This document shows positions 45,657-56,735 of a stretch of 64,000 nucleotides of DNA, piece after piece. The notes below the pieces were generated by a model. That model made no database searches, was not told the origin of the DNA, and saw nothing but the letters and a program-made list of their open reading frames with translations. This DNA comes from Auriscalpium vulgare. Lineage: Eukaryota; Basidiomycota; Agaricomycetes; Russulales; Auriscalpiaceae. The position numbers and the translations under genes are program-made. Position 1 is the stretch's first letter; each line of letters begins with the position of its first letter. The stretch covers positions 62,001 through 126,000 of the forward strand of contig JAHBBC010000023.1 of the NCBI GenBank assembly GCA_019915015.1. Reading direction: 5' to 3'.

Positions 45657-47478
45657 ATGATGAGCGCCTTATCCGAGAGTAGCGACGACGATTCCTACAG
45701 CGTGACTTCCGCTGACTCGTCCTCACACGAAGTCCCCGCGCTCGAGAAGCAATTATATTACTTCGGTCTCCGCGGTAACAGACGCCTCGGCCCCAAGCTC
45801 GTCTTCAGGACATATACGGATGTCTTTACGCCGCCCACTGGGCCAGAGAATGATGCTCGCGTTATGCAGCTTCTTGGCGTCTACGACCACAACAAACTAG
45901 GCCAGGACAACCTCTGGACAACTATTCGTGAGGAGGTTCGTAGTCTTCTTGAAGCGTAGCATTTTGTGGACTGACAGTCGTTCCAAGACTGTTACGCTCC
46001 TTGACAACCGAAAGATACCTCGCCCGCTTCAGGTGGGAGGAGCAGAACACGGGCGGCGGCAGAGAGACAGTCACCAGTCGCGTCACGATCTGGGTCGGAG
46101 TGCTGCCAGACAGTACCACCAGCGAAGCCGCATTCGAGTCCTCTGAGGACATCCTACAACTCCTCAAGCAACATGGCATTCGCGACATTGACGTGGCGTA
46201 TCGTGAATCGGTGGCCCATCCTCGAACTGGTCCCGCACTGTTGGCACCCGTCAACAACGCCCATCCCCTCAAGGACGTCATGGACCGGGTTACCACCACA
46301 CTTGGTCTGCCCATCGCCGGCTTGAAGACGCCTGGCATACAAGGGACGTTAGGCTTTTATTTCGTGGTCGGTGATGATCTCTACGGCGTTACAGCGCGCC
46401 ATGTGCTGTTCCCCGAGAACCTAGGCAATACGGTTTACAACTACTTGGTACGTCCGTCTCCTCGAGAAGATGAACGTAATTCCGACTACACCACTTAGCC
46501 GGGTCCAGGAAAAAGGTCATCCTCATGGGCGATAGAGGTTTCCACGACTTTCTGGCATCCATTGAGGACAAAATCGACACCCTGAAGACCGCCGTCACCA
46601 TCTTGGAGAGATCTGTCGCGACATACAGAAGAAGGGCCGATGACGGAAACGCGCAAGCGGCAACAGAACTGGCGGTCTTCGAATACGACTTGCAGAACAA
46701 AAGAGAGGCGATCGACTCCCACAAGGCGTTCTTGGTCACGATGAAGAAGGACTGGTCCAAGTTGGACGACCGCATCATCGGACATGTCATCTTGGCACCT
46801 CCGATCACTGGCCTCAATAAACCTCACAGTTACACCCAGGATTGTTGCGTCATCAAGCTCAACAAGAAGAAACTCGGGCCGAACTTCTTGGGGAATGTTA
46901 TAGACCTAGGTGCGCGCTGTGATTCCGTCTGACTCAAGGTGCCGAACCTATCTGTTCGTATTCCAGGCACTGAAATCGACCAAGGCACGTTTGTGAAATC
47001 AATGCGCCCTCGGGTCGACGCGCAATCCGAGTTCTACTACCCCGATGATCGTCTTTTCAAGCTCAGAGGCATCCTCACCCCCGAGCAGATATGTCCGCCC
47101 AACAATGGTGACTTCAAGGGCGACCCCGTGCGATTCGTGATCAAACGCGGTCAAGCCACGCTCACCACGATTGGTTGTCTTGCTGGGTTCGAGTCTCATG
47201 AGCGCCGCTACAGACTCGCGGGCACATTCGATTCCGTCGAAGCCGCCATTTACCCCTACGACAACTAGCCTGGTCCATTCTCCCGAGGCGGGGACTCTGG
47301 GGCCCTCATCGCAGGTGCCGGAGCCCAGTTCATTGCCCTCCTCACCGGTGGCACTGGTACGGCCGAATCGTCTGACATCACCTACGGCACCCCGACAGTG
47401 CACTGGCTCTGGGAAGACGTCATCAAGCCTCAGTTCCCAGGTGCCAACCTCTACTTCGACTCCATTCCCAAGAAATAG
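45657..47478 (+). pseudogene. Fungal PA-clan serine-protease-like protein with in-frame stop
   Basis: The start at 45657 gives MMSALSESSDDDSYSV, then LYYFGLRGNRRLGPKLVFRT. Introns near 45921, 46450 and 46912 join in frame. The order of blocks matches a common Agaricomycete family with a trypsin-like fold: ERYLARFRWEEQ, IWVGVLPDS, the catalytic histidine in YGVTARHVLFPE, a helical insert (RGFHDFLASIEDKIDTL), WSKLDDRIIGHV and a candidate aspartate in TQDCCVIKL. The catalytic serine motif is SRGGDSGALIAG. A TAG at 47266-47268, in the same frame, comes just before this motif (YPYDN stop PGPFSRGGDSG). The rest stays open to the true stop at 47476. No plausible intron removes the TAG, so the copy is a recent nonsense allele or a misread base. 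Confidence 0.75.
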
Positions 47479-47943
47479 GTTCGTCTCTTCCTTCTTTGTG
47501 GCGTTCTGTTATGTATTGCTTGGGCTAATGGTGCTTTGATCCTCGAAGAGCTGTTCACGGCCACGGCCCGTAATTGAGTCAGGAACTTCTAATCTATCTG
47601 GCGCTCGGCTTCTTCTGGACTACTGAACCACGGTTCCAACGGGCTTACATGGCATGTAGAAATATGTGTGCCCCCGCACCTCCCCGCATGTGAGTGGGCA
47701 AGGTAGCTGCGGCGCGTAGCGGTGCTTTCCTACTAGTTACTGTAGAGCACCGAGGAATAAGAGGGTCAGAGCAGGAACAAGGCTAGTTAGGCGCTGTGTT
47801 TCACCAAATAGAACCAAACTCTCTGACCGTCCAACGCGGATTCGAGTCAAGACTTACAATGGCGGTCACAATTAACTTGATAAAGACATTCTAATTGAAG
47901 GTAGGATATATGGGATGATACGGGGTATGCCAATTACACACTG
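47479..47943. other. Intergenic region between convergent genes
   Basis: This is shared 3' flank of the protease-like and DUF6535 genes. No frame of note, no repeat. Confidence 0.4.
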
Positions 47944-49850
47944 TTACTTTGAGAAGGATTGCCTGTGGGCATACCCGGTACCCGGTTGCAGCGTATACAC
48001 GATAGGCAGAAGCAATTCACGAAGCCGGGCATATCGCTCTCGCACGAAATCCTCGCCTAACGTCCTGAGGAAAGGATGTGATACCATCTGGACAGCATTT
48101 CCATTTGCGGCCGGGAACAGTTCATCGAGCACGTTGTCCGCCTCGAGCTCCCGCCAGATATCCATGAACGCGTCCTGCACTTCCTGAGATGCTTCTCCCG
48201 GATCCATGTTGACCAAGAGCCTGGGCAGCGTCTCCCACACGATGGACAGGCTGCCCTCGTCCACGTGCGACGATCGGAGGAACGGGATGATGCCGGAAAC
48301 GTAGCCGATTATGTTGACGAGGAAACCGTTGCGCGTGGCTGCATCGCGCTCGAGGCAGAGGACCTGCAGCGCGCGCGGTGGGTCAACAAGTGTCGCGAAT
48401 AAGTCCGCCGCGAACAGGAGGAGCCCGCGCTTCACGCTGTTCAGCCACACGTGCGCGGCGAGCGCGGCGGTGCTTTGCGCATTGAGCGCGACTACGCTAT
48501 CCGAGTCGCGCTTGAGGAGGTTCAGCGAGTCCCACGTATTCGGCCCAAAGATGTGGTAGTGGAACTCGTTCTGCAGGAAGTCCGTCAGGTACCACACGGT
48601 GTTGATGCACGCGAGCACGCGCCGGCGGCGCGCGTGCTCGGTCAGCCCGCGCGTGCCGGGCGTGCACGTCTGCAGCAGGCGGCTCATGCGCACGCGCAGG
48701 GGCACCGCCTGGGGCGCGTTGAGCAGCCAGGTGACGAGGCGGCGGCCTTCGAGGACCGTGTCGGAGCGCAAGAACCCGGGAATGCCCTCGACGAACGCCT
48801 CGAGGTCGTCGTCGTCGTCCACCGTCTCGAGCGTCCACTCGAGCGACTTGGCGTCAATATCGAGCTGCATCGCGTCCACGACCTCCGCGGGTGAGCGCAG
48901 CATCGGCGCGAAGAGCAACCCGACGCGCTCTTGTATGCGGCTGTACCGGGCCGGCGGGAGGCAGTATTGAAGGCAGCCGACTAGGAGCGAGAAGGGCCAC
49001 AGCACGACGATCACGACCCATTTGAGCGGCGGCCAGCTGAATGGGGTGCGGTAGGGGCAGTTCGGGCGAATGGTCGGCAGGACAGTGAGGAGGAGGTATG
49101 CAGCTGCGGCCACGGATATGACGGCAAGCATAACGTGCGCGACGGTCAAGTTGACGGTGAACAGGAATTCGATGAGGCCGGCGAAGAAGAGGAACACGGC
49201 GACGTGCAGCAGCGCTGGTACTGCCTCCACCGCTTGCGCGAGTCGGAACATCGCAACGCCCTCAAACAGGTAGGCACGCATTCTGGCGCGTTTGTGGGGC
49301 GCGGAACGACCCTGGGCGAGCTGCAGGTAGCGTCGTGCCCATTGCTGCATGAGCGTAGCAAGGAGCGCGCATGTGATGCTCAGGGTGAGACTGAGGAACC
49401 ACAGGATGTTGACGCGAACTGCAGAGCCGGGTGTGTGGAACTGGGGAAGAGGGGGCGGGGTGTACTGGGTGTTGTTTGAGAGAGCGACGAGCTGCTGGGA
49501 TATTTGGGCAAGGTATGCGTTGGTGAGATCACCAGAATCCGGTTGGAGATTCTTGTAGCTCTCGACGATGAACGTGGCCACGGTCGCAGAGAACAGACCG
49601 GTCTACGTCGGTTATCAGCGTGAACGAAGCAGACGATGCGACACAAGTGCGTACGAAGATGAGGATGCCGTCTGTGTCCCCCTTCCAATTTTCGGCCAGC
49701 GCCTTGTCCTGCTTGTCCGCCTCGGTCAAATACACGGACCAAAGTTTCCCGGACGTGTCTCCGTACGAGTTGTCTGCAAACGTGCGTCAGCGACGAGGTC
49801 AACAGAGCATTCAAGCAAGACGCACCCTTCGATGGGTCTTGGGTCGTCAT
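47944..49850 (-). CDS. DUF6535-family membrane protein
   Basis: The start at 49850 gives MTTQDPSKD. Two introns join in frame to the DUF6535 core: DKALAENWKGDTDGILIFTG, then LFSATVATFIVESYKNLQPD. Four hydrophobic helices follow (ILWFLSLTLSITCALLATLM, LLHVAVFLFFAGLIEFLFTV, VMLAVISVAAAAYLLLTVLP, VVIVVLWPFSLLVGCLQYCL). The long cytosolic C-terminal part is helical and Arg/Leu-rich and ends GYAHRQSFSK. The product is about 600 residues in one long exon plus two short ones. The family is widespread and expanded in Agaricomycetes; its function is not known. No break is visible. Confidence 0.88.
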
Positions 49851-51154
49851 GCTTGGACGAACTTGAAGGGGCAAAGTTGGCGGCTTCCCCGCTGTGGGCT
49901 TCTTGAACTACATAGCAATTAGCACAGCAGTCGATGGCCGACAGGCACTGGCAGCAATGAACAAGCGATGGCAGGAAGAGGAGAACTGAGCGCGCTGGCT
50001 GGAGGACACGTTCGTGAAAAGTGTCCAGAAATGGCAAGCCCTTGACAGAAAGCACGTTTCTCGTCAATTTCTCGTCTATGTAAAGACTTCAACGTTTCAA
50101 CGTCAACGTGTCAACGACCAGGAGCTCTGGGAGGCTCTGCAACGGCAGTGCTGGCTACCGGTGGACTGCACTCAGGAGCATTATCGTGCTTGGTGGCAAT
50201 GCGGTACGGGTACGTACTACGTACGGTGTACTTTTGGTCCGATCTTCTTGCTCAGTAAGTACTGTCCGGGCAGTGTCCGACCAGAGGACATCAAACTACA
50301 CATCTCTGGTACTCTGGTACTCACGCTACTCTGGCCTAGCTCGAGGCGCGCGCTGTTCACCGCTTATGCTGAGCATTTTTTGTAGAGCCGGGAATGCGTT
50401 ACTGTGGGCCCATGGCAGACGGCAGCCTCCTTCCAAGATATTGCTCTTCGTCTCCGGTCGATATCCGCTGCACATTGCACGCTCTGGCCAGGCCTGGTCT
50501 CGGCTCGTGGATACGGCTCAATGCTCCAGCGGCCTAGATGCCTCAGCCCCCTGTGTCCCCCTTGGCCGTACTTTCAGTTGCTGCGCTCGGATCGACAAAC
50601 CGGTCCCTTGATTCTTGACGTCCTCTCTGTCACTACCCACTTGTCATACAGTCGCGGTTTCGTCGGACAGAATCCAGCATACCATTGATCCTCACGCGGT
50701 TCGTCGACACATCGAGCGACCGAGGAATCGTCCAAGATATACGCTACTGGCCGCCGCCACCGTGGCGCGACGCGTCGACCTATGGTGATTTTACTTGGGC
50801 AAGGGTTGACACCGAGGAATCCTAGAATGGCTGCCGAACTGTCCTGTCCGTGTCTTTCATATCAACTTCATATCAGTGGAACAGGTGCGGCGAGCATCGG
50901 ATAGGCGTTGTCGCTTTGAGCGTCGTGCTCACAAGTTCGCGGCATTGCGGCCTCATCCGCAAGTGAAACGAAGAATCCGTGCACTGATAGAGTTTGAGGA
51001 TAGCCAGCTCACCACCGGTCCGATGCGAGGGATGGACGAGTCGAAAGCTATAAAAGCTCCCCGTCCAGACGAAGCGACCTCAAGCAGTTGCACCTGTTCA
51101 ACCGTCCGCCTCCTCGTTGCCATCTCACCCACTCAACTTCTCCCAACAACAAAT
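49851..51154. other. Intergenic region, 1.3 kb, divergent promoters
   Basis: This separates DUF6535 (minus) from the small LEA-like gene (plus). Repeated CAACGT-type motifs occur near 50086-50115. Frames at 50014-50690 carry no motif. A TATA box is at 51049. Confidence 0.45.
51049..51056 (+). promoter_or_regulatory. TATA box of the LEA/SMP-like gene
   Basis: TATAAAAG lies about 106 bases before the start codon of a small highly-expressed-type gene, and the leader between them is C/A-rich (CTCACCCACTCAACTTCTCC). Confidence 0.65.
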
Positions 51155-51480
51155 ATGTCAGGAAAACGTGAGCACCTTCTGCTCGCTATCACCATGACGA
51201 GCCCCTCATACCGAATCCCTGCGCATAGGCGGAGCTTCCAACAAGACCTCGCAGGCTGACGCTTCGCGCATACAGTCCACCCAGGTAGGCATGTGCTCGT
51301 TGCCCATCTGCCTCTCGTGCTGACGACCTCGCGCAGGCGAAGGGTGGCCAGGGTACCGGCAAGGCCAGCTTTGCCGCCCGCTCGCAGGGTGCTGCCGCGA
51401 AGAACGCGAACGTTGCCGGCGCCGGCAAGCCTGCCGCGAAGGCTACGCCGACCGTGCCGAGCAGCCCGCCGAAGAAGTGA
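51155..51480 (+). CDS. Small LEA/SMP-like stress protein, 70 residues
   Basis: Three exons give a 70-residue product: MSGKRG, then ASNKTSQADASRIQSTQAKG and GKASFAARSQGAAAKNANVA, ending VPSSPPKK. The ASRIQSTQAK...FAARSQ pattern is that of the seed-maturation-protein (SMP) motif, in small hydrophilic proteins related to late-embryogenesis-abundant proteins; fungal homologues are often stress induced. The sequence is rich in Ala, Gly, Lys and Ser, with no hydrophobic segment, so it is expected to be disordered. A TATA box and pyrimidine-rich leader suit strong regulated expression. The introns (51162-51228 region and 51286-51337 region) have GT-AG ends. Confidence 0.8.
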
Positions 51481-52002
51481 AGCTAGCGAGCGGTGGTCGG
51501 AGTCGTGCTGGGCACGCGTAGGCGCGTCGGGGAAGCGTAGTCAGAAAGGCACCCACGCGATGTAAGGAGCATAGACTGAAACGAGGTACCGACGAAAATT
51601 GCAAGTATGCGGAGGTTCCTCGAGTTTCGAAAGAGGCTCGTCTGCTCATCGACAATCAATAGCCATCTTGGACAGAGTTTGAGGGAGTAAGTCAATGTGA
51701 CACCTTCCCATGTGCGTTCAGCCCGGTGTCGGTAGAAGTCCATCAGGCATACGCAATTATGCCCAGTCAGGGCCAGACAAACTGTTGAATTAAAGATGAA
51801 CAGCGTGCCAGCGACACGATAGGTGTCGACGAAACGCGGGAGATCAAAGATAGACGCGATACATGGTGTTGTCCAAAATTACGAAGGGTATTTCGAGGCC
51901 GAGGGCACATTAATACAGAGGATCGAGCAAGATAGCAAACGCACACTAGCACTGTCCCCACGCACATACACACAACATTCGCTACACAATGCCGTAGAAA
52001 AA
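51481..52002. other. Intergenic region between convergent genes
   Basis: This is 3' flank of the LEA-like gene and of the TMEM184 gene. No coding, RNA or repeat signal recognised. Confidence 0.4.
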
Positions 52003-53904
52003 TCAGAACGCCCGCGCGGTAGGTGTTGCAGTTTGGGGCGAATACGGTGCGAGCCGGATGTCATCGTCGTAGCTGGTGCGCCCGGTGGGCTTGGCTTGCA
52101 CAGGCCGGTATCCTTCCACTCCAAATGCGTTGCCGAAGTCTGCAGTCTTGCTTTCGGCGGGGCGCGCTGCAGCGGGCCGGCGGCGGAAGCCGAGGAAAAA
52201 CGCGAATGAGGAAAAGATTTCGACAGCGAAATCCGCTGAAAAGAAAGCGTACGTTGAAATGACGGCGATAGGATGCGTGTGCGAGAGCAGACACACCGTA
52301 GTTGATACTGTCCCAGAGAGGACGCCAAATGCTCGTGTGCGCACCATCCTTCACTTTGTACTCATTCCAGGTGTATGCCCACATCATGAATGATGCGAAA
52401 AAGATCATCTGATACACCGTCAGAGGAGTTGACAGTAGATGATGAAGATGAAGAGGCACCTCTATGCAAATGGCGAGCGCATTCAAACCATCGGCGATAT
52501 TGGTGGCAGTCCAGTAGTCCGTGCCCTTGATGACGCGACCCTCTAGGGCACTGAACTGTGCACACCCGGCTCTATCAAGACGAGCACACGGGAGGCGGCA
52601 GTTTCGCACTTACAACGAAAGATTGGTAAAAAGTGGCCATGACGATCAGCTTGATTGCAAGGAACTTCGAGAGCGGGCGCCGGCCGACAAGTTCATCTTT
52701 CGTCAGAGCATAGAACAGAATCAGACCATACAGCGCGACACTGCGAGATGTGAGCAACACCCCCAGTAAACATGAGAAAAGCGCACCTGATGCTGACGAA
52801 ATCAATCGAGTCGAGGTAGACCTTCGCGAAGTGCACACTATATGAACCTGCTTCGCAGAGCACCCCATAGTGTTGGCAGATGATTCCAGCAATTGACACG
52901 GCTGTGACGGGTCATCTGTCAGAGCCGTGAAGGGGAGAAAAGGCCTAGCGTATATACCTGGTCGGATAATCACGTATTGGAGCACGGACCACTGCAGGTC
53001 GTAAGTTTATGTCACGTCGCTATATCGAATTTCAACTTGAACTTGCCTTCAACGTGTACATGAAGTACGCCTACAGCTGTGTCAGCAGGAGTAATATGGA
53101 TAAGGACATCCATTTACCTTGGTCGGGCGGTATCGCCAGCAGCAGAACTATCCGACGAGTGGGAGAAATCAGCAACCGGCGTATGAGAGCAATCTGGAGC
53201 AGATATGAGCTGAGGACATACTGGGATTGGAAGCGCGTGTTTGTCCTTCCGAGCGATAGCATGCTCGGCGGAGTGTCCAGAGGCTGTAGCCGCGACATAT
53301 TCTATGAGAAGAAGGCTGAGACGACGTCAGCTTGAGTACGAGGGTACTGGGGCACGACATACAGGAATGCACTCAAGGTGACAGCCTCGTATACTAAGCG
53401 TGGCTGAATTAGTGAGAGCTCCGTGGCGAGTGAGCGCGGGTCCACTCACCGACTTGTATGAGGGAGTAGTAGGTGAAACTGCGGAAGTACCGGTAGGAAA
53501 AGAATGATATGACGGCGTAGATCGGGGGCATATAGAGGATTCTCAATCTATGAAGTGGTCAGTGTCCGAAGCCTCAGACGGGCAAAGATGAAGACACACA
53601 TTTGTCGCTGTTCAGCACGGTTCGTATAGTTCCTGCTCTCGACTGAGACATCTGTTTGGCGGCAACCGAAGCGACTTGGGGCTCACCGACAGTGCTGCAG
53701 AACGCTGACGAGGCTGATCAGAACTGTCTGCAGGTAATGCTGTCATTCGCGTATCCGTGAACGAGGCTGCAACAGACGCACCACAGCGGCGCAACTGCCC
53801 GCAATAGCCCAGCCGATGCGATGTTCATCCCAGTGAAGGCTGCCTGCACTCCAGAAGGATGACTGGTCGACAATCTGTGTGTTCTCTGACGGACATTGAG
53901 GCAT
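52003..53904 (-). CDS. TMEM184/OST-alpha (DUF300) seven-helix membrane protein
   Basis: The start at 53904 gives MPQCPSENTQIVDQSSFWSA. The exons that follow match the family in order: HRIGWAIAGSCAAV, LRILYMPPIYAVISFFSYRY, VYEAVTLSAFL, LLIEYVAATASGHSAEHAIA, YFMYTLKWSVLQYVIIRP, VSIAGIICQHYGVLCEAGSY, VALYGLILFYALTKDELVGR, FLAIKLIVMATFYQSFVFSA, LEGRVIKGTDYWTATNIADG and FMMWAYTWNEYKV. The tail has FGNAFGVEGYRPVQAKPTGR and ends at 52003. Eight to ten introns. Members are organic-solute-transporter-alpha-like proteins of the vacuole or endosome. I saw no broken exon, though I did not verify every splice site. Its promoter is shared with the inverted F-box copy, about 170 bases away. Confidence 0.85.
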
Positions 53905-54077
53905 AGAGGGTGATCCAGGCAAAGGCGAAGGGTATGGGAGGAAACAAGGACGTCACTACCGAGGCCGTGGGCTGCCGTGGCTGCCCGGTCGCGCCTGTCT
54001 CCCCGGGCCGCACCCACACATCGACCTCCCCTGTACATCGCTATCGCTACAAACTACACGCAATCGTCTGCAAAGAT

Positions 54078-55738
54078 ATGCCATGGCTCGCGCTACCTGA
54101 AGAGCTAATTTTGAAGGCCGTCGACTACCTCGATATCCAAGACTTGTTGGCTCTCCGGCTGGTGCGTCCCCATCGATCGCAGACGCTCAAATCTCTGACT
54201 CTTTTTTGTTTGCCAAGACGTGCCGTCAGCTGGAGACTGCAATCGGCGCGTCCGTCGAGCTCCAATTCCGGCTCGAGCTTGCGGCGTGCGGACTGTGGGA
54301 GGGACCTGCGAGCCGTACGGTCACTGCTGCGGATCGTCTCCAACGCATACAGGCCCACGACGCCGCCTGGCGCGAGCTCCCATGGACCGAGGTTATCCAG
54401 TCGGAGCACCCTGTATCCAACCGCAGCGTCACCGTGTCCAACAACGTCGTTGTCCGGCACGACAGAGACGACCCTCGAACACTTTTAGTGAAGCAGCTTC
54501 CTTCCGTGCTGCGCGGCATTGAAACCTGCGATTGGGAGGTGCACGTAAACTGTCCCATCGATGCCTTGGTCGTGGACGGGACGCAGGACTTGATGATCGT
54601 CAGTACTGTCGTACCAGATCAGTATGTGTTGCTCATCGCGCTTGCTCCGCATTCTGATGTCCACGATAGAGTTGATTCCAGTTACGCCAGCGTCCGCTCG
54701 TTGTCAACGGGGGACGTTCACGCTGAGTGTTCGTGGTCCGGGAGAATCGAATTTCCTGGCCTGATGTTCGGGGGCACGAAGCTCTGTGGCGACTTCGTCG
54801 GCACGACCCTTTACAATCTCGAGAACGATCACGGCCATTTGTCCATTTGGAATTGGAAAACAGGTGTCCAGCTGGTGAACTCGGTGGGCCACTGTCTACT
54901 CTGTATCGCTTCTCACCATTGACAGCCACTTCCATCGTAGATGCTCCCATTCACCCATGTGCCTAGCTTTGAATTCCCGAGATTCAGCTTCGTCGACTCA
55001 AGTCACATCTTGACCATCTCCTGCGAACAACCCGATGCCCCGGAGGTTATTGCCCAACGTACGCTTCAATTATACGACCTCAGCAGGGCGGGTGCGGATC
55101 TCGAGCTGACGGAAGCCCTCGTGGGCTCCTATGCTCTCCCTAAACTTGCCTCACAAGGGCAACCTTTCTTTTACGAGAACCGTAGCTCGCCACCGGGATC
55201 ATTCTCATCTGAGCAAGGGATATTCTCTCCCGATCGGTCCAAACGACTCCTCGGTTTGGGCATTCAATCTGATGGCGTTTACTGCGTGGTTGTCTTCGCC
55301 GCGGACATTTTTTTGCGCGACGGCCCTTTGACGGCCGGCGGGCACTGGACCGTGCCATGGGACTCCTGGGCATCCTCCGGCGTGCACTTTGCTCGCATAT
55401 CCGAGTCTCGATGGCGGTCGTTCGTCCTGCACGGGATGCGGACCGTCGAGTACGATGAGGAGGAGAAAGAGCTCATCATCTCAGACTACGACGCTCACCG
55501 GGTGCGGAGGGCAATAACGGCCTCGGGCACCTCCGAGGGCGGTGAGGCGGGTATACACAACGTTATCTTCGAGGAGGAGGCCGAGACGTTTTATGGCTTG
55601 GTCAGGACGTCGCTGCCTCGACTGGTGAGAAGGAAGGCGCGGGAGATCGTCATGGAGAGATACGTGCATCAAGTTGACCTCTGCGACGACGGTGTTTTGC
55701 TTATGGAGGTGCGTCGATTTTGCCAGACTTCTTTGTGA
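54078..55738 (+). CDS. F-box protein, copy 2 of the duplicated pair
   Basis: The start at 54078 gives MPWLALPEELILKAVDYLDI and QDLLALRL. An intron (GTGCGT...CCAAG) joins to TCRQLETAIGASVELQFRLE. An intron with a GTATGT donor near 54622 joins DQVDSSYASVRSLSTGDVH in frame, as in copy 1. A further intron before 54941 leads to the last exon (PSFEFPRFSFVDSSHILTI, YDEEEKELIISDYDAHRV), ending at 55738. The last exon is over 85% identical to copy 1 by eye. Exon borders near 54870-54940 are the least sure (a GTGGGC donor is needed). Both copies keep an open frame, so both may work as SCF receptors. Confidence 0.78.
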
Positions 55739-55893
55739 ATCTGGCCGACGTCTCTCAGGATCGCCCGCACCGTATACAGACCATCTCGCTAGCGCTATAA
55801 GAGCTTGTATGCTGTGTAGTATGTGACTAATGTGGATCCTTCTCTGACAGCTTGTTCCTCAATATAGATATCTTACCCTGCATAACGATCATC

Positions 55894-56003
55894 TCGGGTA
55901 TGGTGTAACGGCTAACATTGCCGCCTCTCAAACTGTGATTCAGGGAGTTCATTCCCCAGTCAAAGTGGCCGCGGCAGCTCGGGGTTCGATTCCCCGTACC
56001 CGA
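55894..56003 (+). tRNA. tRNA-Glu(CUC) with intron, second copy
   Basis: It has the same acceptor stem (TCGGGTA/TACCCGA), D-arm, anticodon loop CT-CTC-A and T-arm (GGGGTTCGATTCCCC) as the copy at 33885-33994. The intron of about 38-39 bases follows the anticodon and differs from the other copy at about eight positions. The mature parts are identical. A T-rich stretch (ATATTTTGTTG) follows the 3' end. Confidence 0.93.
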
Positions 56004-56402
56004 ATATTTTGTTGACCACTTTATTTCCCCATTTGCCGCAATCTTTTGCGTCTTTGGACCACCTTTTACGCATCCGTGCAACACACCAATCAATGCGTGT
56101 CGTAGCAATTTAAACTATGATATATTCAGCCTTATATTCAGTTATCGCAATATTGCCGCCTTATGTGAATTTCCGAGCGACGAAATTTGAACAACTCAGG
56201 GCAATCGCGTGTTTTGGCCTTTAGATGTTGCCTTCACTGTTCAGCTCTCACCAACTGCCCACTTTCTTGTTCCCCACGCATCCGTTCTGCTTGAGTGGCT
56301 TAATGTGACTTGTTCTTACAGGCACTGGCCCACCTGTCAGCTTCGGCGACTCCTTGTCGGTTGCGAAACGTGCGGTTGCCTCAATGTTCAACGTCGGGCA
56401 CA
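56004..56402. other. Spacer between tRNA-Glu and MYND fragment
   Basis: This 400-base spacer is equivalent to 33521-33884 in the other arm but more diverged. No gene recognised. Confidence 0.4.
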
Positions 56403-56735
56403 ATGAACTACGCTGTCATTGACGGAAATGGTGATTTGCAGAGCACTGAAACGCTGGTGCTGAGATAACTGATGACTATCAAGTTGTCCTCCAGGTCCCT
56501 GACGACGATAAGTCCCCCCAAATCGCACGCATTGTACGCGAAGTAGAGCAGGATTCGCGCCCGGATTGTTCTTGCCCATCAATGCCTTCCGCACCCGAGA
56601 GCTAGGCTATGCGAGATGCACGCAATGGGAGCCGTAATCACTTGACGGCGATGATGCTTGCCATCCCGGCCCTGGGCAGTTTGCACACAGTCCAAGTCGT
56701 GGCCCTGTTTTGCTCATTCCTCGACGCTACAATCA
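56403..56735 (+). pseudogene. Truncated 5' fragment of a MYND gene, copy 3
   Basis: ATG 56403 opens MNYAVIDGN, matching exon 1 of copy 2. The second exon reads VPDDDKSPQIARIVREVEQD but then runs into a stop. The third begins MRDARNGSRNHLTAMMLAIP and continues LGSLHTVQVVALFCSFLDAT. Similarity ends here, about 40 residues into the long exon; no MYND finger follows. The exon 1/2 splice no longer keeps the frame. It is the broken end of the inverted duplication. Confidence 0.85.

Larger units (their letters stand above)
54030..56735. repeat. Inverted segmental duplication, arm 2
   Basis: This is the reverse-oriented copy of about 33195-35880, with the order F-box gene, tRNA-Glu, MYND 5' part. 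Similarity stops inside the MYND long exon. Confidence 0.85.

Noticed and set aside
48451..48894. A plus-strand frame opposite the DUF6535 gene
   Set aside because: Shadow of the real gene in GC-rich sequence.
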